Assembly: GCA_963696675.1 (NCBI GenBank)
Contig: CAVOLM010000023.1
Span: 62,001 to 126,000 of the forward strand
DNA length: 64,000 nt
Origin: DATBVX01 sp963696675
GTDB taxonomy: Bacteria; Pseudomonadota; Gammaproteobacteria; Steroidobacterales; Steroidobacteraceae
Direction: 5' to 3'
In this document: positions 36,867 through 45,885 of the stretch, one piece after another
How the letters are laid out: each line of letters starts with the position of its first letter
Numbering within the stretch: position 1 is the stretch's first letter
The notes under the pieces: model-generated
What the model saw: only the letters and a program-made list of their open reading frames with translations
Databases searched by the model: none
Told to the model about the DNA's origin: nothing
Position numbers and translations under genes: made by a program

Positions 36867-38957
36867 TCATCCCTGCTGTAGCGCGAAGCGGACCCTGAGG
36901 CGAGCACGTTGCTCGATGGCTCGGCCATCGCGCACGATCGGCCGATAGCGCCACTGCGAGACCGCCTTGATGGCGGCGTCATCGAAGGTTTCTGCAGGTT
37001 CAGCCCGGTAGACGACAAGATCCTTCACCGTGCCATCCCGCGGCGACCGTGAATTCGAGCTCCACCCAGCCATCGATTCCCTTGCGTTGCGCCTCGGCCG
37101 GGTAGCGTGGCGCGACATACTTGTCGCGCGCGAGCGTCGCGCCGTCGATGACGTTGCTCATGAATACCGAACGCTCGCGCGCCGCCGCAGTTTGTTGCTC
37201 GGCTGCCGTCAAGCGCCGCGGATGAGAATCCGAGTGCCTTCGCTGCATCGAGCGCGGCCTGCGCTGCCCCGATGTCGCCCTGCGCCAGGCTGGCCTGCGA
37301 TTGCTGCAACAGTCCTGCACCGATGCTTTGCAATGCCGGCTGCAGGCGCGCGTTCTGTGGATCTGCGGCTCGAAGTTCGCGCCAGTAATAGCTTGCGCTG
37401 TCGCGTTCCGGGGCGAGCAAGCGACCCTGCGAGATGCGCTCATCGAGGCGGGCGGCGAGCTGAGTCTGCTGTTGAGTACGCGCATTCGACTGGCGCGCCT
37501 TGTCGAGAGCGCGCTGTGCGGTGCGAACGTTGGCGCCCAGCGAGTCGGCGTGGCGTCAGCCATTGCTCGGCCGCAACGAAGTCCCGGGCATCGATCGCCT
37601 GGTTGGCCTTCGTCAGCAGCCTGGTCGCCAAGCGCACGGCGCGCCTGCTGTGCAGTGACATTGGCAGGATCCGCCGCGAGCGCGGCGAGGATATAGGTCT
37701 CCGCGCTGTCGCCTTCTGGCGCGATGAGCTTGTCCTCCTGCAACCGCTCGTTGGCCTTCTTGAGCAGGTTCTCGGCGCTCGTGCCGACGCGTCGCTGCTC
37801 GATTTCGCGGCGCGCCTGGGCCAGCAACGGAGAGATGTTCTTCTGTCCCTGCGCAGCGCGATCCAGAAAGCTGATTGCACGAGTGAAGTTGCCGCTGTCC
37901 GCCGCCTGTCGCGCGAGCGCGATCAAGCGCCGTTCGCGCTCTTTGCCGAGTTGCGCGCTCAGGAAAGCCAGGCGCATGTTGTTGGGTCTGACCAGGCGCG
38001 CATCTTCGATGGCGCGCGCGGCGTCATCGACGCGTTCTTCGAGCATCGCGGTCTCAGCACTGGTGAGGAGCTGATCCGCGATTCGGTCCAGCCCCGCCTC
38101 GGCTTCGGCGTCGCCGGGGTGAGTCGCAAGCACCCGACGGTACAGATCGAGAGCGCTGCTGCCGGGCGGCGCGATGAGACGCCCGGCGTCGTATGCAGCT
38201 CCTGCTGCCGCAAGCGCGCGGCTGCGTTCATCCGCTGTAGCCGATGCTGGGGCCGTCGGCCGACGCCGATGCTGGCGGTTTCAGTGTCGGCGGCGCCAGG
38301 GGCGCAGGCGCGCGCACTTCTGGCGCAGCTGATCGCGGCGCAGGTGGCGCTGCTGGCTGTTGAGCCTGCTGGCGCGGGCCTTCCCTGAAGAAAATGTAGG
38401 CTGCAACCGTCGCCGCGATGATGAGCACGGCAATGCCGATGAAGATCGCCGGCATCAGGCCGCGCCGTGGCGGCGGCGCCGTCTCGGCCGGCGTAAAAGT
38501 TCGTCCCTCCATGTGCCGGCGTATGCCGGCTTCGATGAACTGGCGGACGCGCGGCGGAGAAACCGGTTTGTGCAGGAAACGATAGATGTCGCCGGAGGTG
38601 ATCAGCTTGACGAGCTGTGTCTGGTCGTTGGTCGTGCCGGCGACGATCAGCACGAGATCGGGAAATTGGCGTGCGGAGCTGTTCGCAGAACGCCTCGGAA
38701 TCCTCACCCGTCGCGAGCGTATCGACAACGATCACACCGACACGCCCCGCCATCATCAATTCGCCGGCCTGTTGCGGCGTGGCTGCGTCCAGGACACGAC
38801 GTGAACCGCCCGCGGCGTCATGCAGGATCGCAAGAAGATCCGCATCCGAGGTCAGCGCGACGATGTCGATCGATTGGCCCGCGGCTGACAATTGCGCCGC
38901 GACCCGCTCGATTGCTGGATCCTCGGGGATTGGATTCGGGCGGCCTTGTACGGGCAT
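36867..38957 (-). CDS. receiver-TM-TPR-TonB_C fusion protein (many frame breaks)
   Basis: About 697 residues assembled from several frames. In order: a receiver-like domain (IVALTSDADLLAILHD; GVIVVDTLATG; YRFLHKPVSPPR), a membrane helix (AIFIGIAVLIIAATVAAYIFF), a proline/alanine linker, helical TPR-like repeats and a TonB C-terminal domain (YVAPRYPAEAQRKGIDGWV; SQWRYRPIVRDG). The acidic pair of the receiver is reduced and only the Asp of VVD and the Lys of HKP remain obvious. Breaks lie near 38680, 38237, 37560, 37510, 37200 and 37050. It would place a receiver in the cytoplasm and TonB in the periplasm. Confidence 0.75.
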
Positions 38958-39128
38958 GTGTGTCCCCCGCCTTCGACCTCAATATCCCGGTTCCCGGCGT
39001 AATCCCGGGGCGGGGCGAGGCGCATACGATACGGGGTCTGTCAGCCGAGACAACGACTGCTGCACTGCGTCACCGGATTCTGTGAAATGAGTCCTGACTG
39101 CAGGGTGACCACGCAATGAGATGCACGC

Positions 39129-40293
39129 ATGAACGGCGCGCGACGCTTGGAAACTGTTTGCCTGGTCCTGCTTGGCGCGCTGCTGCTCGGGACGACCCTC
39201 GCCTACGTCGGGTCCTGGTCCTGGTTTTTCGATTTGTTCTCGCACTTTCGCGTCCAGTATGCGGTGCTCGGCGCGACGCTTGCGGTGATTTTTGGGGTCA
39301 GAAAGCGGGCGCTGCTCGCCGCGCTCAGCATCGCTACGTTGCTCGCCAACCTGCCGCCCATCGTTCCGCAATTCGTGCGCTCTGCGAGCGCAGCACCCGC
39401 CGCGCTCAGCCCACCCATCCGAGTGCTGTCCTTCAACGTCTTCAAGTACAGCCACGAACACCAGCGGCTGGTGCAATTCGTGGGCGAAGAATCTCCCGAT
39501 GTGGTGATCCTCATGGAGGTGACGCCGGCGTGGGCGCAAGCGCTGGGCGCGCTCGCCGCTCAGTATCCGTATCGGTGGGTGAACCCTCGGTGACGATGCC
39601 TCCGGCCTCGCGGTGCTGAGTCGCCGCGTACCGGTGCAGAGCCAGGTGATCGATCTGGGTAATAGCGGTGTACCCTCGTTGCTGTTTACGCTCCCCGACC
39701 CGGCCGGCGACATCACCTTCGTTGCCACGCACCTGTCATGGCCGTTCGGCGCGCGTCTCGCCGGCATTCGCAACGCAGAACTCGCGGCATTGGCACGCCT
39801 GGCGCGCGAGCACCTCGGTCCATTCGCGATCGTCGGCGATCTCAACGTTACGCCGTATTCGCCGCGTTTTCAGCAGCTCTTGAGGGACGGAGATCTGCGC
39901 AACTGCGCCGAGGGCGAGGGGCCGCGAGCCACCTGGCCCGCATTCATCGTGCCGCTCTTCATCCAGATCGATCATTGCCTCGCGAGCGCGCAGGTCGATG
40001 CGAGTGACTTCAGGGTCGGCAGGTTCTTGGGCTCCGATCATTACCCCATCAGCGTCGAGCTCCGGGTTCAGCCAGCCGACGCCGCTAGCGAGCGGGAGCG
40101 CCACCGCCCGCCGACATGCCCCCAGTCAACACCAGGCGCATCGCCTCTTCGACGCCGATATCGAGCGGGGTCAGGCGTGCGCGCGGCAGATAGAGGGTGT
40201 AGCCACCGATCTGGTAACTCATCGGAAAGTAGACGCCGACCATGCCGTCCGCGGCGGGTTGCGTTTCGAGCTCCGGCGCGGCCTCGCGGGTGA
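39129..40293 (+). CDS. endonuclease/exonuclease/phosphatase family membrane protein (frame break at 39585)
   Basis: Metal-dependent phosphoesterase fold behind two or three N-terminal membrane helices, so the catalytic domain probably faces the periplasm. Motifs: VLSFNVFKYS, the metal Glu in VVILMEVTP, the Asp/Asn pair in VGDLNVTPYS and the SDH motif in GSDHYPISVEL. One extra C near 39584-39586 separates RWVN from LGDDASGLAVLS. The frame runs to 40293, overlapping the opposite gene by about 200 bases; the family usually ends soon after SDHYPI, so a further indel near 40080 is likely. Confidence 0.8.
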
Positions 40294-40687
40294 CGAAACC
40301 AATCAAGCGCGCTTCGCCGAAGCTCGCAACCACCACGCGCCGCAGGTCGCGGCGCTTGCCTTGCGACGGGAGGAACTTGACGAGGTCGCGTAGCGCGCCG
40401 TAGACCGTCTTCACCAGCGGAATGTGTTCGAGGAACTTGTCCCACTGCGAGAGGAACCAGCGCACCACGTACGCGTTGACCACCAGGCCCGCACCCAGCA
40501 GCAACAGGAAGCCCACGATCAGGCCGAGCCCCGGCCAATAGTGCACGCCTGGCAGCACGAAGGTGATGAGATCGCGCAGCGCCGCTTCGATGTTCGTGCC
40601 CAGCCAGACGATGAGATAGATCGTCAGGCCGATCGGCAGTACCGCTGCCAGGCCTTTCATCAGCAGGTTCCAGAGTTTGTTCATCAT
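40085..40687 (-). CDS. DUF502 family membrane protein
   Basis: A 200-residue inner-membrane protein with two helices (GLAAVLPIGLTIYLIVWLG and PGLGLIVGFLLLLGAGLVV) and the DUF502 signatures PLVKTVYGALRDLVKFL and VYFPMSYQIGGYTLYLP. Function in bacteria is unclear; plant relatives are endomembrane proteins. ATG 40687 is followed at once by a second ATG in frame. Confidence 0.88.
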   Translation of the reverse strand: MMNKLWNLLMKGLAAVLPIGLTIYLIVWLGTNIEAALRDLITFVLPGVHYWPGLGLIVGFLLLLGAGLVVNAYVVRWFLSQWDKFLEHIPLVKTVYGALRDLVKFLPSQGKRRDLRRVVVASFGEARLIGFVTREAAPELETQPAADGMVGVYFPMSYQIGGYTLYLPRARLTPLDIGVEEAMRLVLTGGMSAGGGAPAR

Positions 40688-40815
40688 GACTGAGGCTCAG
40701 CCCGTCAGCGCCGCACGCCGCGACGGCGCATTGTACGCTGCAGCGGCTTTGCATCCTGGCGCGACCGGCATCGATAATCCGGCGCAATTTGCGGCACATG
40801 AGGATGGAGACACGC

Positions 40816-41742
40816 ATGAGATTCGAAACGCAGTCGCCCAGCAGACACCTCCGACGCCTGCTCGCCTGTCTGTTTGCCTGTCCGTTGATGCTGGCGATGC
40901 CGGCGCTCACCTGGGCGGCGGCGAGCGGGCAGGACAAGGTTGTGAAGGCGTATCTCGAGGCCGCGGCATCTGGCCAGCCGGAAGCAGTGCTCGATTTCCT
41001 TCACCCGGGCGATGTCGAGGACCTGCGCAGCAATCTCATCAAGACACTCGAGGACGAAGCCGCCCACGGCAGCAGCACGGTACGCGAGCGCCTCTTCGGT
41101 GCCTCCACCATCGATGAAATTCGCCACCTGACGCCCAACAACTTGTTCATTGCGGTCGCGCGCCGGCTCGGCCTGCCTGCGGAACGCATCGGCGAAATCA
41201 AGGTTCTCGGCATCATCGACGAGAATTCCCAGCTTAGCCATGCCGTCGCGCGCATAGCGCCTCCCGCGAACAGCGAGCTGCGCGGGCGGGTGACGCTCGT
41301 CAGCCTGGTCCGCTATGGCAAGGATTGGCGTGTCGCGATCCCGTATTCGTTTCAGGCCCGCCTCGACGCTGCGACGGCCGCACCGGCGGGCCGTCCCGCC
41401 GCCGGATCGAAAACGCCGAATACTCCCGAGATCCTGGCGTTTCTCGAAGATGGATCCAAAACGCTGCGCAAGGGCGATTGCGCGGGCTTCTTCAACGACC
41501 GGATGAGCCCGAACTTCCGCAACAGCACTGCGCCCAAGGCGCTTAAGACACTGATCGATCAATGCATGACTTACGAGGACACGCGCGAGACGTACATCGC
41601 GGCGCTGGAGCTGGCGCGTCGCATGTCGCCCGCCTATGAGCAGAACGGGACGCGCGCCATTTACGACCTGCGCGGCCAGGGCCTGCCCTTCGATCGCTTC
41701 GTGCTGGAAAAGGTCGAGGATCGCTGGTACGTCGCGGAGTAG
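40816..41742 (+). CDS. secreted hypothetical protein, 308 residues
   Basis: Signal peptide RHLRRLLACLFACPLMLAMP with cleavage near TWAAAS. The mature protein has two similar-sized helical parts separated by a Pro/Ala/Gly linker near residue 200: one around VVKAYLEAAASGQPEAVLDFL and one around CAGFFNDRMSPNFRNS. No family is recognised. ATG 40816 is preceded by a purine-rich stretch (GAGGATGGAGAC); two more ATGs in frame lie at 40798 and 40804. Confidence 0.7.
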   Translation: MRFETQSPSRHLRRLLACLFACPLMLAMPALTWAAASGQDKVVKAYLEAAASGQPEAVLDFLHPGDVEDLRSNLIKTLEDEAAHGSSTVRERLFGASTIDEIRHLTPNNLFIAVARRLGLPAERIGEIKVLGIIDENSQLSHAVARIAPPANSELRGRVTLVSLVRYGKDWRVAIPYSFQARLDAATAAPAGRPAAGSKTPNTPEILAFLEDGSKTLRKGDCAGFFNDRMSPNFRNSTAPKALKTLIDQCMTYEDTRETYIAALELARRMSPAYEQNGTRAIYDLRGQGLPFDRFVLEKVEDRWYVAE

Positions 41743-41752
41743 TCGCCAGCAG

Positions 41753-42694
41753 TCAGGGAGCGGTGGGCGTTGCCGAGGCGCAGAACCGCTCGATGCTGCG
41801 TCGATATTGCGCGATGGTGGAGAAGCTGTGCTGGGTGGTGTCCCAGAGCAGATAGTCCGTGACGGCGTTTTCACCTTCGCGGTGGGTGTATTCCAGCAAG
41901 CGGCTGTCCTCACGGAACGTCATGTCGCGCCCGACGCGGCAGGGCAGAGAATGCGACACGCGTGCGAGCTGCTCAGGGAAGGCGATCGATCCCGTGCGCA
42001 GGTCGATCACTGCTACCGTGTCGCAGTCCGGTGTGCAGCTCAGCCTGGTGAGCGCGAACCCGCCAGCGAAGTTGTTGCCGTCGCGCGCGGCCGCTTCCAG
42101 GGGCACAGCCAGTTCCGCGGTGCGCGGGTCGGAGCCAGGATTGATGCTCAGGTTGTCAGGCAGCTGCGCGATCGGCACGCGATACTCGGAAAAGCGTGGG
42201 CGGCCGAGTTCCGCACGGTCCTCACCCGACGATGCGCTGCCCAGTATTCGATCCAGTTGCGCAGCAGCCTCGTCCGAAAGCATCCAGTCGTCGATCTCAA
42301 CGTTGTTGACCGGCTCGGAGTCGCTGACCTCTACGGCTCGCAATTCGTGATCAGTGCAAGTGCCGGCACTCGCTGATGCCTGACCGCGTCGACATTCGCT
42401 GAACTGCGTGTGCGCGCCGTAAAGCCCTGCAAGACCCGGTTCCTCGGGTCGCACGAAGATCCAGTAGCGACCCGCCGGCAGATCGAAACCGAAGCTTGCC
42501 TCGCCGTGGCGCACCAGCTGGCTGTACTGCGCCTGCGTGTCGAGGTTATGCGCATAGAGCGTGGCGTCCGGTATCGCGTGCCCGGGGAAAGAGATATGCC
42601 CGGCAACGGCGGCGGCGAAAGCGAGTGACGGTGCGACCGCCAGCAACGCGAACAGCAGCACGGCGCGGCCCGTCAGTGAGCCTTGCGTTGTCAT
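41753..42694 (-). CDS. secreted hypothetical protein, 313 residues
   Basis: Starts MTTQGSLTGRAVLLFALLAV with a signal peptide cleaved near AFAAA. The first half resembles a carboxypeptidase-regulatory-like beta-sandwich (VAGHISFPGHAIPDATLYAH; FDLPAGRYWIFVRP). The second half is not recognised. It converges with the gene ending at 41742, eleven bases away. Confidence 0.7.
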   Translation of the reverse strand: MTTQGSLTGRAVLLFALLAVAPSLAFAAAVAGHISFPGHAIPDATLYAHNLDTQAQYSQLVRHGEASFGFDLPAGRYWIFVRPEEPGLAGLYGAHTQFSECRRGQASASAGTCTDHELRAVEVSDSEPVNNVEIDDWMLSDEAAAQLDRILGSASSGEDRAELGRPRFSEYRVPIAQLPDNLSINPGSDPRTAELAVPLEAAARDGNNFAGGFALTRLSCTPDCDTVAVIDLRTGSIAFPEQLARVSHSLPCRVGRDMTFREDSRLLEYTHREGENAVTDYLLWDTTQHSFSTIAQYRRSIERFCASATPTAP

Positions 42695-42787
42695 GAAGCG
42701 AGCGGGATAGTCGCGTGCGCAGTCATTGCCGCCGTCGAATTCCCGGCCAACCCGGCCGCGGGAGATGGTAGCTGAACTGGCGAGAGG

Positions 42788-43309
42788 ATGGAGATTTCGG
42801 TGGACCCTGGGACGACGCGGCAGCTTCCGCCCGATGCCTTTCACATCCGGCCGGCGACAGTTACCGATGTGCCGATCGTGCTCGCGCTGATCCGCGAGCT
42901 GGCTGAGTACGAAAAGCTGCTGCATGAGGTGGTCGCGACCGAGGCGCTGGTGAGAGCTGCGTTGTTCGGCCCGAAACCGGTTGCCGAATGTGCGCTCGCC
43001 TGCGTGAATGGCGGCCCTGTCGGCTTCGCCCTCTACTTCCACAACTACTCGACCTTCATGGGGCGCGCCGGGCTGTATCTCGAAGATCTGTTCGTGCGTC
43101 CCGAGCACCGCGGTCAGGGAATTGGCGAGGCGCTGCTGCGTTACCTGGCACGGATCGCGGTGGAGCGCGGATGTGCGCGCATGGAGTGGGCCGTACTCAA
43201 CTGGAACAAGCGCGCGATCGAGTTCTACGAGCGCATGGGTGCGGTCGGTATTCTCGACTGGACGGTCTTTCGCGTGAGCGACGAGGCGCTGGTGCGGCTC
43301 GGCTCCTGA
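42788..43309 (+). CDS. GNAT family N-acetyltransferase
   Basis: Acetyl-CoA-dependent acetyltransferase of 173 residues, close in pattern to diamine/spermidine acetyltransferases: IRPATVTDVPIVLALIRELAEYEKL at the start, then YLEDLFVRPEHRGQGIGEALL with the pyrophosphate-binding R-x-x-G-x-G, and EWAVLNWNKRAIEFYERMGA. Its 3' end overlaps the opposite lipoprotein gene by 85 bases. Confidence 0.9.
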   Translation: MEISVDPGTTRQLPPDAFHIRPATVTDVPIVLALIRELAEYEKLLHEVVATEALVRAALFGPKPVAECALACVNGGPVGFALYFHNYSTFMGRAGLYLEDLFVRPEHRGQGIGEALLRYLARIAVERGCARMEWAVLNWNKRAIEFYERMGAVGILDWTVFRVSDEALVRLGS

Positions 43310-43851
43310 CCTTCATTGACGAGACCGCTCGGGCCCAGCCGATAGTGCAGCGTTACATCGAGGGTCGGACAGCACTGCGGATCGTCGGGGCCGTGCTTGA
43401 GCAGGCGCACGTGCACCTGGGCGTTGGACAGGCTGATCTCGCTGACCTCGACCCGGTCTCCCAGCGCCAGCGGCGCGAGTACGCGGGGGTTGCCCCGCTG
43501 GTTCAAGACCGGCACCAGATCGAAGAACACTCCGCTTCCGCCGGGATCGCTTTCCAGGACGATCACCGCGTCCTCGGCACCATCGCCGTCGAGATCACCC
43601 ATCGCGTAGTAGTTCGTAGCGCTCACGACGACCTCCGTCGCGGCGCCGGGTGCGGCGGACTCGCGGTACTGTCCGTCCACGAGCTGCGCCTTGCCGGAAC
43701 GCGTCCACTGGGAGGGGTACTCGGCGTTGCGCAGCTGGTCGAGGGTAATTCTTGCAGCAGAACCTGCGCCTGGCCCGGACGATGAGTCGGGCCCGCCGCA
43801 GCCGCCCGCGCCGACGAGGATGCAAGCCAACACGATGGCTGGGCGTGCCAC
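43225..43851 (-). CDS. putative lipoprotein with VCBS-like repeat
   Basis: About 208 residues. GTG 43851 gives MARPAIVLACILVGAGGC, a lipoprotein signal with Cys 18. The mature part has GDLDGDGAEDAVIVL, an Asp-rich calcium-loop-like FG-GAP/VCBS motif, followed by YRLGPSG. The last 28 residues are antisense to the GNAT gene and may be overrun past a missed stop. Function unknown. Confidence 0.65.
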   Translation of the reverse strand: MARPAIVLACILVGAGGCGGPDSSSGPGAGSAARITLDQLRNAEYPSQWTRSGKAQLVDGQYRESAAPGAATEVVVSATNYYAMGDLDGDGAEDAVIVLESDPGGSGVFFDLVPVLNQRGNPRVLAPLALGDRVEVSEISLSNAQVHVRLLKHGPDDPQCCPTLDVTLHYRLGPSGLVNEGQEPSRTSASSLTRKTVQSRIPTAPMRS

Positions 43852-43864
43852 TGGCGACTCCGGC

Positions 43865-44173
43865 CTACGCCGCAGGCGCGCCGCGCGCTTCAAGATCGAC
43901 GATACGCATGCGCAGCCGCCCGATCTCCAGCTCGAGATCGGAAATTCGGCGCCGCTGCGTATCGATCTCGCGCTCCAGCACCTGCTGCTGTGTCTCGAGC
44001 TGCTTGATGCGCAGGACGCGCTCGTCGAGCTCACGCTGCGCCTGCTCGAGGCGCTCGCGCAGGCTGGCGAGCAGCGTGTCGAAGCGCCGTTGCGCCACGG
44101 CGCCGGAAGCCAGCCATCCGAGCACGGCGCTGCCGACGATCATGAAAATCAGGGTGAACACCGAGAGTTCCAT
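43865..44173 (-). CDS. small membrane-anchored coiled-coil protein
   Basis: 102 residues: one N-terminal membrane helix (FTLIFMIVGSAVLGWLASG) and then a continuous coiled coil rich in Arg, Glu and Gln (LEQAQRELDERVLRIKQL onward). The topology resembles small division- or envelope-associated proteins such as ZapG-like or DUF1043 types, but no specific family is certain. It lies 13 bases upstream of the lipoprotein gene on the same strand. Confidence 0.7.
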   Translation of the reverse strand: MELSVFTLIFMIVGSAVLGWLASGAVAQRRFDTLLASLRERLEQAQRELDERVLRIKQLETQQQVLEREIDTQRRRISDLELEIGRLRMRIVDLEARGAPAA

Positions 44174-44499
44174 CGCGGACTGATCCTCCTTGGAATCGGC
44201 GGCAATCTATCGGGATGGAAGCGGACCTGCAAACCCCGAGAACGGAGCGCGTCCAGAGCCCGTTATCAGGGTAGTTCGGGCCGGCCGATGCTCCCCTGAG
44301 CCCGTTCTTGCTCGATTGTAAGAAAGACGCGTTGTCGTGCAGCGCGAAAGATGGGAGCTGTGGTTGCAGGATGTCTCATTCGTGTTGGGCTGAGGGGAGC
44401 ATCGGCGGCACGAACTACCCAATGAGCTCTCTTGGTATCCTACGAATTCGGCAGTAGGCTGTCCCTCCCCCTGTAGTAGTTCCATCGGAAGGAGGCGTC
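44174..44499. other. intergenic region holding an inverted-repeat element
   Basis: A 326-base gap between divergent genes. Most of it is taken up by the 152-bp element at 44269-44420. The rest includes a GGAAGGAGG ribosome site (44487-44495) for dodecin. Confidence 0.6.
44269..44420. repeat. 152-bp element with 35-bp terminal inverted repeats
   Basis: The left arm 44269-44303 and right arm 44387-44420 are reverse complements over about 34 positions with two substitutions and one extra base. Both ends read GGGTAGTTCG inward. The 83-base interior has no open frame of note. Flanking bases show only weak further symmetry (AGAG...) and no clear target duplication. This looks like a non-autonomous miniature transposable element, or alternatively a long stem-loop RNA. 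Confidence 0.75.
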
Positions 44500-44700
44500 A
44501 TGTCAGTCGCACGCGTCACGGAACTGATTTCGTCGTCCAAGAAAAGCTACGCCGATGCCGTGGAAAGTGGCATCAAGCGCGCCACCAAGACCTTGAAGAA
44601 CGTTACGGCGGCCTGGATTGCCGCACACGAGGTGCAGGTCGAAAACGGCCGCATTCGCGAGCATCGTGTGCGGCTCAAGGTGACGTTCGTCCTGGAGTGA
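44500..44700 (+). CDS. dodecin family flavin-binding protein
   Basis: 66-residue protein matching dodecin along its full length (VTELISSSKKSYADAVESGI; AAWIAAHEVQVENGRI; RVRLKVTFVLE). Dodecins assemble into hollow dodecamers that store flavin or CoA. The tryptophan in AAWIAAHEV lies where the flavin-stacking or neighbouring residue is expected. A strong GGAAGGAGG ribosome site precedes the ATG. The promoter must lie in or next to the inverted-repeat element. Confidence 0.92.
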   Translation: MSVARVTELISSSKKSYADAVESGIKRATKTLKNVTAAWIAAHEVQVENGRIREHRVRLKVTFVLE

Positions 44701-44736
44701 GCCAGCGCCGGATCGTGCGCTGGTTGCACGTCCCCG

Positions 44737-45855
44737 TTACGCCTGCAAGGCCTGGTCCAGGTCCTCGATGAGATCCTGGGGATTCTCGAGCCCGATCGAC
44801 AGGCGTAGCAGATTCTGGGGCGTCAGTGTGTCGCTGCCTTCGACGGACGCACGATGCTCGATGAGGCTTTCCACGCCGCCGAGACTCGTGGCGCGGATGA
44901 AGATCCGGGTTCGCGCGGCGACCGCCATCGCGCTGCGCGCATTGCCGCGGACACACATCGACACCATGGCTCCGAAGCCCGCCATCTGCTGGCGCGCAAC
45001 CGCATGTCCCGGGTCAGATTCGAGGCCGGGGTAGCAAACCCGCTCAACGCGGGCATGCCCGCCGAGGAACCTGGCGATCTCCAGCGCGCTCGCGGATTGT
45101 GAGCGTACGCGCAGCGGGAGCGTGGCAAGGCTGCGGCGAATCAGCCAGCAATCGAACGGCGCAGGCACCGCCCCGCCCACGGCCTGATACTGGCGTACGG
45201 CGGCGGCCCGGGCAGGATCGCGCGCGATCACTGCGCCACCCATGACGTCACTGTGGCCGCCGAAATATTTCGTGGAACTGTGCACCACGATGTGTGCACC
45301 GATTTCCAGCGGCCGCTGCAGAACAGGTGTGGGGAAGGTGTTGTCACAGACCAGCAGCGCGCCGACGGATTCAGCGCGCTCGGCGACCGCTCGGATATCG
45401 GTGACCTTCAGTGTCGGGTTGCACGGGGTCTCGATCCAGATGAGCCGGGTATTTGGCTTCAGGTGCGCGTCGAGCTGTCGCAGATCGGGCATGTCGATGA
45501 AGTCACTGTGCACGCCCCAGCCGCTCAGGTACTCCTTGAGCAGCTGGCGCGTACCGTAGTAGCACTCAAGCGGGGCCAGCACGTGATCCCCCGGCTTGAG
45601 CAGGCTGAACACCGCCATCGTTGCCGCAGCCCCGGAAGAAAAGCAGACCGCGCTGTCTCCGCCCTCAAGCTGGGCGAGGCAAGTCTCGAGCGCTCGCCGC
45701 GTCGGGTTGTCAGGACGCGTATAGGAGAACGAGCGCGAATAGCCGCCATCGACATCGCGCTCGTAGGTTGTGCTCATCTGGATCGGCGGCGTGATGGCGC
45801 CGGTCGCCGGGTCGACCTGCCGGCCTGCATGCACGGCGAGTGTTTCGATCTTCAT
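44737..45855 (-). CDS. trans-sulfuration PLP enzyme (cystathionine gamma-synthase-like)
   Basis: Fold type I PLP enzyme of 372 residues acting on cystathionine, O-acylhomoserine or similar substrates. Motifs: TLAVHAGRQVDPATGAITPPI, YTRPDNPTR, SSGAAATMAVFSLL and the PLP lysine in SSTKYFGGHSDVMGG; SLGGVESLIEHRAS near the end. Sequence alone does not separate gamma-synthase from gamma-lyase. ATG 45855 has GGAG eight bases upstream. Confidence 0.88.
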   Translation of the reverse strand: MKIETLAVHAGRQVDPATGAITPPIQMSTTYERDVDGGYSRSFSYTRPDNPTRRALETCLAQLEGGDSAVCFSSGAAATMAVFSLLKPGDHVLAPLECYYGTRQLLKEYLSGWGVHSDFIDMPDLRQLDAHLKPNTRLIWIETPCNPTLKVTDIRAVAERAESVGALLVCDNTFPTPVLQRPLEIGAHIVVHSSTKYFGGHSDVMGGAVIARDPARAAAVRQYQAVGGAVPAPFDCWLIRRSLATLPLRVRSQSASALEIARFLGGHARVERVCYPGLESDPGHAVARQQMAGFGAMVSMCVRGNARSAMAVAARTRIFIRATSLGGVESLIEHRASVEGSDTLTPQNLLRLSIGLENPQDLIEDLDQALQA

Positions 45856-45885
45856 ATGCAACGCAGAACTCCAGGCGAGGTTTGG

